Source: Clostridia bacterium
Lineage (GTDB): Bacteria > Bacillota > Clostridia > Oscillospirales > CAG-272
Direction: 5' to 3'
DNA length: 11,989 nucleotides
Assembly (NCBI GenBank): GCA_017416885.1
Contig: JAFQAM010000350.1
Location: 1-11,989, forward strand
Part shown: piece after piece, positions 1 to 5,786 of the stretch
Layout of the letters: every line of letters begins with the position of its first letter
How positions within the stretch are numbered: the first letter of the stretch is position 1
Translations under genes and position numbers: made by a program
Notes under the pieces: generated by a model
Told to the model about the DNA's origin: nothing
The model's database searches: none
Seen by the model: the letters and a program-made list of their open reading frames with translations, nothing else

Positions 1-1
1 A

Positions 2-535
2 TATCTTGAACGCTACGAGCTACCACATGATGAAAATGTATTTTATACTGGAGTCTCCCCCGATTACCCTTGGATCTACGATCAGATGATACGGGAACTT
101 CAATTGAAGCGAGTAAACTATGAAGATATGATCAGTCTCTATATGCATCATATCTTAATTACAATCAATCGTTACATCAAAGAAGGTCGAGAAACAAAAA
201 ATAACACCATCAACAATATTGAAAGAGCCGCGCATTATTTTAAGGATAACTATAACAAGCAGATTTCTATTGAGCAGTATGCCGCAGAACATTTGATGAG
301 CGTGAACTGGTTTATTCATAGCTTCAAAAGTGTTATGAAAATGTCACCGATGCAATACATTATTTCATTGAGAATCGCTATGGCAAAAGGGTATCTTGAG
401 AATTCAACCAAAAATATTGCCGAGATTTCAAACGAAGTGGGCTACGAAAATGCGCTGTATTTCAGCAGATTGTTCAGAAAGTATACAGGCATGACGCCTA
501 CAGAATACAGGAAGAAAAGGGGCAAAGGTGATTGA
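2..535 (+). CDS. AraC-family transcriptional regulator, C-terminal part (5' end cut by window edge)
   Basis: A DNA-binding transcription regulator. The reading frame is open from base 2 (YLERYELPHDENVFYTG...), so the ATG at 86 is internal and the true start lies outside the window; 177 residues are visible. The last about 100 residues are a typical AraC/XylS double helix-turn-helix. The first HTH is around ISIEQYAAEHLMSVNWFIHS; the second is around IAEISNEVGYENALYFSRLF, ending in the family signature KYTGMTPTEYRKK. The upstream segment (FYTGVSPDYPWIYDQMIREL) resembles the end of the cupin-type sensor half seen in many sugar-responsive AraC proteins, so a small-molecule ligand is likely but cannot be named. 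The kinase gene follows on the same strand after about 85 bp. No terminator is evident between them, so some co-transcription is possible. Confidence 0.93.
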   Translation, partial: YLERYELPHDENVFYTGVSPDYPWIYDQMIRELQLKRVNYEDMISLYMHHILITINRYIKEGRETKNNTINNIERAAHYFKDNYNKQISIEQYAAEHLMSVNWFIHSFKSVMKMSPMQYIISLRIAMAKGYLENSTKNIAEISNEVGYENALYFSRLFRKYTGMTPTEYRKKRGKGD

Positions 536-620
536 CTTGTGTTATGTAACTTTCATTTTGCCTTTTGTTTTTCTGAATGACATGCCATAATTAATATAAA
601 AACGATATTGGAGTAAACTT

Positions 621-2207
621 ATGGGACTTTCGTATTCAAAAAAAGATTTATCAAATATTGCGGCATTTCTTTGTGGGCGTGATTGCAAAACCATATCATC
701 TGAATTTTCGCTACCGCAGGAATTGGTGTTAACAGAAGAAACATTGTATGAGATATGCTTTGATCTTGGACAAGATTCTACGGTTCTGGATGAAGCTATT
801 GATGTCCAATCTGCAGCGGAGGATTTTCTCGTCCAGTTGGCTGATGATGATCTGTTCGAAACCTTTTTGAACTATCTTTTGGGAAAGTATGTTGATAACA
901 GAGCGGTAATGTTGTCTTCAATTGGTTTTGATCCATTCAGAATTAAAAGTGAAATGCTTAAAAAGATCAACGCTCTATGGAGCATTCCAAGAATGGAATT
1001 CATTTATACTTCGGACGGAAAATGTAAAGCCCATGAAACCCGATTCAAAGAATATGACAAGCTGGGCTCCGGCGGTTTCAGTATCGTATATTGTGGCCCC
1101 GAACAGACAGTATATAAAGTGCTTCACCAATCAGAAAAATCGTCGGCAAGCTCTGTACACCGTTTTAAGAGAGAGTTCGAAATAATGGAAGCTCACAATG
1201 ATAGTGGCTATACAATACGAGCATTTAATTTTGAACCACAAAATTTAGTGTATAGCATGGATAGAGCCACTGTTTCTTTGGAAGATTATATCGAAAATAA
1301 TACTCTTGAGGATAGTGAAAAAGATGCTATTATTCTACGCTGCGTTGAATGCATGTCGTATCTACATTCTCAAAAAATTGTTCATCGTGATTTTCATCCT
1401 GGGAATATTCTAAGAAATCGTGATGGTCAATGGGTGGTCACCGATTTCGGATTATCTAAAGACTTGTCAAAAAAATATTCGAGAAATACAAATTCAACTC
1501 GAGCGGTGGGAAGATTTTGGTTCACTGATCCAATACAATTAGGTGCTTTAAAAGACGGAGATTACAGCACGGATTTATACTCCTTAGCTAAGACTATTGA
1601 CTATATTTTTAATGGGAATCAAACGCAGAGACCCCATAAATATACCGCCGTTGTTCACAAAGCTACTGCTCCCGATTGGGATGCAAGATATGCCAACATT
1701 GGTGAACTCGAAAATGATATTTTGAATATAATTGGCAGACAAGAATATAAATCTACGCATGAAGTAGTCGCAGATATGCTACAAGAGTATAGGAAAACTC
1801 ATGTGTTCGATGAAATGCGTTTGGCCAACATGCTGTCTGATAGCCACGATGATGATCTAATGTGGGAACTTGTTGTGTCTTTTGGAAATGAGCTATCAAC
1901 TCCGTTTATATCATTAACACGTTCCAACTATGATTTATGTCTGGTGGCGCTTCAGAATGTTAATGATAGCATAAGAGCTTACAGACCCTGGGATGAATAT
2001 GATACTGTGGCTTTTTGGGCAGCAAGCATTTTAAGCGGGCGTCCACATGCAGACGACGGAATTTCGGTTGAAGCAGCACGAATTGTTGAGTATGTTTCGA
2101 GTAATGTGAGCAGATACAAAATCAGGTCATTGGCAAATCGATTGAAAAGTGATAATAATATCGATCCTCATATTCGGGCTGTCTTGACGCATCATGATGG
2201 ATACTAA
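621..2207 (+). CDS. Ser/Thr protein kinase with unrecognised N- and C-terminal regions
   Basis: Predicted cytoplasmic Hanks-type protein kinase of 528 residues. All core elements are visible. The glycine loop is GSGGFSIVY at 149-157, the ATP-binding lysine is K166 in VYKVL, and the likely helix-C glutamate is E185 or E187. The catalytic loop is HRDFHPGN at 255-262, with D257 and N262 as key residues. The metal-binding DFG is at 275-277, an APE-like TDPIQ follows at 302-306, and D318 of the STDLYSLA helix is conserved. The catalytic site is therefore intact. Residues 1-140 and about 395-528 match no family I recognise; both look helical and acidic. No membrane segment or PASTA repeats are present, unlike PrkC housekeeping kinases. 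GGAG at 610-613 supports the ATG at 621. It stands alone between an AraC regulator and a structure-rich gap, so its substrates are unknown; a role in defence or accessory signalling is only a guess. Confidence 0.9.
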   Translation: MGLSYSKKDLSNIAAFLCGRDCKTISSEFSLPQELVLTEETLYEICFDLGQDSTVLDEAIDVQSAAEDFLVQLADDDLFETFLNYLLGKYVDNRAVMLSSIGFDPFRIKSEMLKKINALWSIPRMEFIYTSDGKCKAHETRFKEYDKLGSGGFSIVYCGPEQTVYKVLHQSEKSSASSVHRFKREFEIMEAHNDSGYTIRAFNFEPQNLVYSMDRATVSLEDYIENNTLEDSEKDAIILRCVECMSYLHSQKIVHRDFHPGNILRNRDGQWVVTDFGLSKDLSKKYSRNTNSTRAVGRFWFTDPIQLGALKDGDYSTDLYSLAKTIDYIFNGNQTQRPHKYTAVVHKATAPDWDARYANIGELENDILNIIGRQEYKSTHEVVADMLQEYRKTHVFDEMRLANMLSDSHDDDLMWELVVSFGNELSTPFISLTRSNYDLCLVALQNVNDSIRAYRPWDEYDTVAFWAASILSGRPHADDGISVEAARIVEYVSSNVSRYKIRSLANRLKSDNNIDPHIRAVLTHHDGY

Positions 2208-2222
2208 ATGTTTTATATAACC

Positions 2223-2340
2223 GCTTACATAGATTCGTTTGTAAGCATGGCGTTGCACCCCGGAAGATAGCGGTCAAGTGCAACTCCCATCATTGCCATG
2301 GGATAAGTCTATCCTCACGGCAAAAAGCATGGACTGTTTT
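2223..2340 (+). other. Structured segment downstream of the kinase gene (candidate RNA fold)
   Basis: No credible ORF is present, but several perfect complementary arms are. They are gcttaca/tgtaagc (2223-2229 with 2240-2246), catggc/gccatg (2246-2251 with 2295-2300) and, nested inside the latter, gttgcac/gtgcaac (2252-2258 with 2278-2284). There are also ggata/tatcc (2301-2305 with 2310-2314) and ttgcc/ggcaa (2293-2297 with 2319-2323). Some arms are mutually exclusive, for example tcccat/atggga (2285-2290 with 2298-2303). It ends in a T run at 2335-2340. It could be a structured 3' UTR, a small RNA or a transfer/recombination site; I do not recognise a known family. Confidence 0.4.
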
Positions 2341-2382
2341 TGTAATGTAGCTTTATATGGATCTTTTTTGTAGTGGTATCAC

Positions 2383-2419
2383 AAAAAATTCGACAAGCAT
2401 CGACTTGTCGAATTTTTTT
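2383..2419. terminator. Bidirectional intrinsic terminator after the kinase gene
   Basis: A 15-bp perfect inverted repeat (arms 2383-2397 and 2404-2418, core ttcgacaag/cttgtcgaa) encloses the loop catcga. It is flanked by an A run on the left and a T run on the right, so it can stop transcription in both directions. It most likely ends the kinase transcript. Confidence 0.75.
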
Positions 2420-2420
2420 A

Positions 2421-2590
2421 TCCATTGCGAAAGCAATGGCATATCATCACGCATTAGCGTGTATCTCATCACCGAAGGTGTATATCATCAGCCGCTGGCT
2501 GCATCCTTTTTTCGCAATGATGATATACAAGTCTTTCGCCTTGGTGATATACAAAACTTCGTTTTGATGATATGCACGCCTGCGGCGCGA
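2421..2590. repeat. Branched palindromic array of short hairpins with tatatcatca/tgatgatata linkers
   Basis: Seven short hairpins are separated by short linkers. They lie at 2422-2439 (ccattgc/gcaatgg, GAAA loop), 2448-2461 (cacgc/gcgtg), 2470-2480 (cacc/ggtg), 2489-2501 (cagcc/ggctg), 2528-2543 (caag/cttg), 2552-2566 (caaaac/gttttg) and 2577-2587 (cgcc/ggcg). The three left linkers read catatcatca, tatctcatca and tatatcatca. The three right linkers are their reverse complements, tgatgatata, gtgatata and tgatgatatg. The linkers can pair across the centre, giving a long interrupted stem with opposite pairs of side hairpins. The strands are nearly equivalent, and short open frames here are by-products of the repeats. 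It may be a non-autonomous mobile or REP-like element, or a structured RNA; I cannot assign a family. Confidence 0.7.
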
Positions 2591-2657
2591 TTTGGTACAT
2601 GAGTTCAAGTCGATACGAAAATACTTAAAAATATCTTTTTTGTTCGCTCTTCGCAAA

Positions 2658-2689
2658 AATCGACAAGTTTCGCCAGAAGCTTGTCGATT
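2658..2689. terminator. Hairpin related to the 2383-2419 terminator
   Basis: The arms aatcgacaag (2658-2667) and cttgtcgatt (2680-2689) form a 10-bp stem around a 12-nt loop. An A run lies to the left but only a weak T tract to the right, so it would terminate leftward transcription better. The core tcgacaag/cttgtcga is the same as in the hairpin on the other side of the branched array. Confidence 0.5.
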
Positions 2690-2729
2690 AAGTAATAGGC
2701 AAGAAGTAATGGTGAAAAGGTGTTATGTA

Positions 2730-2758
2730 GCTTTTCGCAAGACGAAAAGCATTTTATT
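2730..2758 (+). terminator. Possible terminator hairpin
   Basis: An 8-bp stem gcttttcg (2730-2737) / cgaaaagc (2743-2750) with loop caaga is followed by the T-rich attttatt. It lies between the branched array and the next promoter. The tail is imperfect, so strength is uncertain. Confidence 0.45.
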
Positions 2759-2796
2759 ATGTCTATGCGCTCACGCGTAAATGTTTATGAAAACCG

Positions 2797-2825
2797 TTGA
2801 AATATTCGCGGATTTTTGATATAAT
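2797..2825 (+). promoter_or_regulatory. Sigma-A type promoter
   Basis: TTGAAA (2797-2802) and TATAAT (2820-2825) are spaced by 17 bp, predicting a start of transcription near 2832, just before the AGGAGG at 2835-2840. The TTG of the -35 box can be mis-read as the start of a long open frame that runs through the promoter and ribosome binding site. The stretch 2810-2832 recurs exactly at 4862-4884. Confidence 0.8.
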
Positions 2826-2848
2826 GATGCAAAGAGGAGGTGGTGTTT

Positions 2849-3378
2849 TTGAAACGCGAGGATGCCTTTTATTACATGAATTTGTATTGCTTGGCTTTTC
2901 TGACGGCTACGATGAATGGCTGAATTATTATTTAGAAACAGAATCGCCATTGAGTGATATTGTATTAGAGCTTTCTATGTGCGGCTCGGATGTAAACAAA
3001 ACAATTTCCTTATTACATAGCTACTGCGTTGAACAGAATTTTGACAAGATGATTTCACACGATAAATTGAGATTGTTTTTCAAAAATGCCTATTACTCAA
3101 ATCGGATGAGTAAAAAAGAAGTGTTATCCGCCATGTACCGTTTGTCTCTCAACATTGGAGAACACGGCGATTTTGACGGTGAATTATGGAGAAGCATGCA
3201 CTATCTCGATTATTACTATGACTTGACTTTAGACGGTATAATCCCAATGGAAAATTTTGATTTTGCTTTTTTCTCATACCTCGATAATGGAACGCCGCTC
3301 GATTCAGATCTTATTTGGAGAAAAAACACGAAAAGGAAACCGTCATTGCTTGATAAAATCAAAAGCTTTTTTAAGTAA
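2849..3378 (+). pseudogene. Conserved hypothetical protein, frameshifted near its 5' end
   Basis: The expected start is TTG at 2849, eight bases after a perfect AGGAGG (2835-2840). It gives MKREDAFYYMNLYCLAF in frame 2 and then a stop at 2921. From about 2893 the coding sense continues in frame 1 (GFSDGYDEWLNYYL...) to a stop at 3378. Adding one base within ttggctttt (2891-2899) would join them into a protein of about 176 residues, MKREDAFYYMNLYCLGFSDG... The rest is soluble, Tyr- and Asp-rich and mainly helical, ending in the basic tail LLDKIKSFFK. The family is not recognised. A frame-1 start at TTG 2797 is rejected because it would translate the promoter and ribosome binding site. Either the gene is broken or the sequence has a one-base error; the intact remainder argues for a recent event or an error. 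Confidence 0.65.
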
Positions 3379-3418
3379 TGCTATTTCATTTGGTGAGATA
3401 ATTACAAGGAGTGATTTA

Positions 3419-3724
3419 ATGATTTTTAACTTTGGCAGTTATACCATAGATGTTGATGTTGAGAAAACTAAAAAAGTATATAGTGAATTAATGACAGTTT
3501 CGCAAAATTGTAATTGCGATGGCTGTCGCAATTTTGAAAAATATATTGATATTTTGCCTAAGGCGATAATTTCATTTTTTGACACCTTAGGCGTGGATTT
3601 AAGGAAAGTCGCTGAATGCTGTGTGTATTGTAAAAATGATGACATCACATTGCTTTATGGCGGATTTTGTCACATTTGCGGAGCTCTAATTCAAGGTGAA
3701 AGCGCGTATTCCGTGGTTACTTGA
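3419..3724 (+). CDS. Cysteine-rich hypothetical protein, 101 residues
   Basis: A small soluble protein of unknown function. ATG 3419 is chosen because AAGGAG (3406-3411) lies seven bases upstream. The same frame is open further left, but that part overlaps the previous gene and has no ribosome binding site. Eight cysteines fall in clusters: C31, C33 and C36 (NCNCDGCRNF), C67, C68 and C71, and C84 and C87 (FCHICG). This suggests metal binding or redox chemistry, though no known fold is evident. The segment LPKAIISFFDTLGVDLRK is helical. The protein ends abruptly at SAYSVVT, and related proteins may be longer, so a C-terminal truncation is possible. It is 40 bp after the frameshifted gene and 35 bp before the next gene, consistent with one transcript from the promoter at 2797. 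Confidence 0.75.
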   Translation: MIFNFGSYTIDVDVEKTKKVYSELMTVSQNCNCDGCRNFEKYIDILPKAIISFFDTLGVDLRKVAECCVYCKNDDITLLYGGFCHICGALIQGESAYSVVT

Positions 3725-3759
3725 TACAGAAAACACATACTAAGCTTACAGGAGAACTT

Positions 3760-4845
3760 ATGCATATTTTTTTGAAGGTGTTAACCTATTCATTAATTCC
3801 GCTGATAGTTAGCGGTGTTATTTCAGCGCTTAGCCGTGCTAAGTCGGTAAAATCAAAAAAGGACGGGACTGTGTATCTTAGCAAGGCTCTTTTAATTATA
3901 GGCGTTATTGGTGCTACTGCTTCTATTATTCCTGCTATTATTACTCTGTACTCTAACGAAAAGATTATTGTTCCTATTGGATTTTTAGCGTTTGCTCTTT
4001 TAAGCTCTACGCTTATAGTAGCATACATAAATTGCCGTATTTATTATGATGAAAACGGATTTACAGCAAGAAATTTCTTTGGAATTAGACGAAAATTCAC
4101 TTATGACGAGATAACAGGCATTAAGGAGGATATGCACGAGGACTATCTATATATGGGAAATCGCAAGGTAATGATTGATAGCTTTTCTGTGGGGGCGTGT
4201 GAGTTTTTAGCATTTGTTCACAGAAAATATAAGAGCATTAACAAAAAGAATCTGCCTAAGATTTTAAAAACGAAGCGCGATATTTTTAACGGAAACATTC
4301 AGGATAGTGGCGGATTTATTTTTGTATATGCTTTGCTTGAGGTGTTCCTTATAGGATTTTTGATTTTCATTCTATATTATACCTACGGAAATGCAAGCAT
4401 GAAAAATGTTGAAAAATCTACTGTGGTTTTTTCTGAGTGTGTATTAGATGATGACGCCTTGAAGCTGACATCAAGTGACGGAGAAAAATATGAGCTTAGC
4501 TTTTTAAGCGATGATTTTAATACCGACAAAATTAAAGCAATATGCGACGGAAGCACATATTGTGATGTTTATGCAAAAAAAATTACACCTGACAATGGAA
4601 GCGAATATTACAGTATAAAAGCGATTTTTGCAAGCGACACTGAAATTCTTAGCTTTGAGGAAACAAGAGAAATGTATATCAAGGAAAACCGTGTAATTTT
4701 ACTGTTCCCTATTGGCGCATTAATTTTATGGACTGCGTTTATTGTGCTTTCAATTATTGTGGGCAGAAATCCACAGAAATTCAGCAAAAGATTTGCAAAA
4801 TTCTTCTTTCAAGAAGGATATATTAACTATAATTATGATAGGTAG
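3760..4845 (+). CDS. Multi-pass membrane protein with PH-like segment, function unknown
   Basis: 361 residues. ATG 3760 is preferred to the upstream TTG at 3721, because AGGAG (3750-3754) sits five bases before the ATG and the TTG overlaps the previous stop. Predicted membrane segments are about 4-24, 42-64, 70-90, 186-208 and 311-334. Between the third and fourth lies a soluble stretch, IYYDENGFTARNFFGIRRKF (95-113) followed by TYDEITGIKED. This is the strand pattern typical of bacterial PH-like domains in small membrane proteins (possibly a DUF6560-type family, not certain). A second soluble domain (about 215-305) contains many acidic residues and a strand-rich stretch CDVYAKKITPDNGSEYYSIK. 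No catalytic motif is visible. The 3' end is followed at once by the promoter/leader of the next gene. Confidence 0.8.
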   Translation: MHIFLKVLTYSLIPLIVSGVISALSRAKSVKSKKDGTVYLSKALLIIGVIGATASIIPAIITLYSNEKIIVPIGFLAFALLSSTLIVAYINCRIYYDENGFTARNFFGIRRKFTYDEITGIKEDMHEDYLYMGNRKVMIDSFSVGACEFLAFVHRKYKSINKKNLPKILKTKRDIFNGNIQDSGGFIFVYALLEVFLIGFLIFILYYTYGNASMKNVEKSTVVFSECVLDDDALKLTSSDGEKYELSFLSDDFNTDKIKAICDGSTYCDVYAKKITPDNGSEYYSIKAIFASDTEILSFEETREMYIKENRVILLFPIGALILWTAFIVLSIIVGRNPQKFSKRFAKFFFQEGYINYNYDR

Positions 4846-4848
4846 CCA

Positions 4849-4877
4849 AACAAAAATCCGTGGATTTTTGATATAAT
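4849..4877 (+). promoter_or_regulatory. Putative promoter with strong -10 and weak -35
   Basis: TATAAT (4872-4877) is perfect, but the position 17 bp upstream (4849-4854) reads AACAAA, a poor -35. Bases 4862-4884 are identical to 2810-2832, which cover the -10 of the promoter upstream of the frameshifted gene. The leader also keeps the ggtggtg before the start codon. The promoter is believable because this block is duplicated. Confidence 0.55.
4852..4869. terminator. Short perfect hairpin, possible terminator overlapping next promoter
   Basis: aaaaatcc (4852-4859) and ggattttt (4862-4869) are complementary around a two-base centre. The hairpin is A/T-sided but has no GC-rich core, so termination would be weak. 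It overlaps the spacer of the promoter for the next gene. Confidence 0.3.
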
Positions 4878-4901
4878 GATGCAAGGAAGGGCGGTGGTGA
4901 A

Positions 4902-5615
4902 ATGAAAGCGAATTTTTATAAACAATTGCAAGAGGATTTTGTTATGATTAGATTCTTGCATTGTTCAAATTCATTTAATCAAGAAAAATACGATTCGGCG
5001 ATTGCATCTATTAAAGTTGCAAGAAAAAAGATAAATGCAAATTCATCTCCTTTGGAAAAGAGCATTTTGCTTTATTGTATTGATACTTTATTTGAGATTA
5101 TAAATGAATGCAATACGCAAAAAATTTTTGATTTTGCCGATGCTATACATAATATTCCCGAAATATATATGCAAAAACGAAATTTGTATTCTTTTCGCAA
5201 GGAATTAAAAAGCTTTCAAAGAAAATATGGAAAGCGATATTTTGCATTTATAGATGAGGTCAAGCCGCATTTTACAAAAAAAGCGCCGAAAAATAAATGG
5301 GAGTTTTTTTCGCCCGAATCTGACGAGGAGTTCAAAAAATTACATCCTATTGGATACAAAATACTTGTTGCGGCCGGCATTATCGCATTAATGCTGCCTC
5401 AAATTATCTATTTGGTATATATAACTGTCATTAATCCTGCTCCAAACGAGTGGACTATTATGTTGGGTTATGTCGGCTCTTTTATTGTGGGCATAGGATT
5501 ATTTAATATTGTTGCCGCTTGGATACATCAATATCTTGGGCACTTATTAACTATATTGTGTCTTTTGGGCGGTACTGCTCTAACCTTGCTTTCTATGTAC
5601 TTGCTTTACACATAG
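4902..5615 (+). CDS. Hypothetical protein with helical soluble half and three C-terminal membrane helices
   Basis: 237 residues starting at ATG 4902, with ggaagg (4885-4890) as a somewhat distant ribosome binding site. Residues 1-130 are soluble, helical and rich in Lys/Phe/Tyr (for example RKELKSFQRKYGKRYFAFIDE), with tetratricopeptide-like spacing but no clear repeat consensus. Membrane segments are predicted at about 152-177, 184-208 and 211-236, so the N-terminal half is probably cytoplasmic with the chain anchored at the C-terminus. I recognise no family or active site. Its leader is a copy of that of the frameshifted gene upstream, although the proteins are unlike each other. A terminator-like hairpin follows at 5632-5661. 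Confidence 0.8.
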   Translation: MKANFYKQLQEDFVMIRFLHCSNSFNQEKYDSAIASIKVARKKINANSSPLEKSILLYCIDTLFEIINECNTQKIFDFADAIHNIPEIYMQKRNLYSFRKELKSFQRKYGKRYFAFIDEVKPHFTKKAPKNKWEFFSPESDEEFKKLHPIGYKILVAAGIIALMLPQIIYLVYITVINPAPNEWTIMLGYVGSFIVGIGLFNIVAAWIHQYLGHLLTILCLLGGTALTLLSMYLLYT

Positions 5616-5631
5616 CTTACAAATATTTTTT

Positions 5632-5661
5632 AACAAGTCAATTCTTTGGCTTGTTTTCTTT
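5632..5661 (+). terminator. Intrinsic terminator
   Basis: Stem aacaagtc (5632-5639) / ggcttgtt (5648-5655), with one G-T wobble, an 8-nt loop and a T-rich tail ttttctttt. It lies 16 bases after the stop codon of the 237-residue protein gene. Confidence 0.6.
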
Positions 5662-5703
5662 TATTGTAATTATGAACGAAATGAAAACTTTATTAACAAT
5701 TTA

Positions 5704-5732
5704 TTGACATTTTATATGATTAGTGGTAGAAT
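5704..5732 (+). promoter_or_regulatory. Strong sigma-A promoter of the TMEM164-like gene pair
   Basis: TTGACA (5704-5709) and TAGAAT (5727-5732), spacing 17 bp, predicted start of transcription near 5739. It is bracketed by two exact 14-bp copies of tttattaacaattt (5689-5702 just upstream of the -35, and 5752-5765 in the leader), which are candidate operators. The 5' leader also contains tttgtaaa (5736-5743) and its complement tttacaaa (5767-5774), ending next to the AAGGA ribosome binding site at 5775-5779. Confidence 0.85.
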
Positions 5733-5786
5733 TTGTTTGTAAAATATTAATTTTATTAACAATTTGTTTACAAAAAGGACTTTATT

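Noticed and set aside
536..620. Promoter for the kinase gene in the short gap after the AraC gene
   Set aside because: TTGACT at 533-538 has no acceptable -10 at the right distance, and cataat near 586 lacks a -35, so no promoter can be supported.
922..1185. Open frame inside the kinase gene in another frame
   Set aside because: It is a shadow of the kinase coding sequence, with no promoter or ribosome binding site and no protein-like composition.
2245..2300. Cyclic di-GMP riboswitch, suggested by ttgcaccccgg...agcgg
   Set aside because: The resemblance is limited to a few bases. The conserved core of that riboswitch is absent and it lies after a gene rather than before one.
2421..2590. CRISPR array
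   Set aside because: Repeat units are only about 10 bases, inverted halfway, and separated by self-complementary stems rather than unique spacers. No cas gene is present.
2357..2656. Several short open frames on both strands across the hairpin array
   Set aside because: They are by-products of the palindromic repeats, have no ribosome binding sites, and their translations reflect the linker repeats.
2797..2890. Extension of the 2849-3378 gene upstream to TTG 2797
   Set aside because: It would use the -35 box as a start codon and translate the promoter and the AGGAGG. There is no ribosome binding site before 2797.
3721..3759. TTG 3721 as start of the 361-residue membrane protein
   Set aside because: It overlaps the preceding stop and has no ribosome binding site, while ATG 3760 follows AGGAG at five bases.
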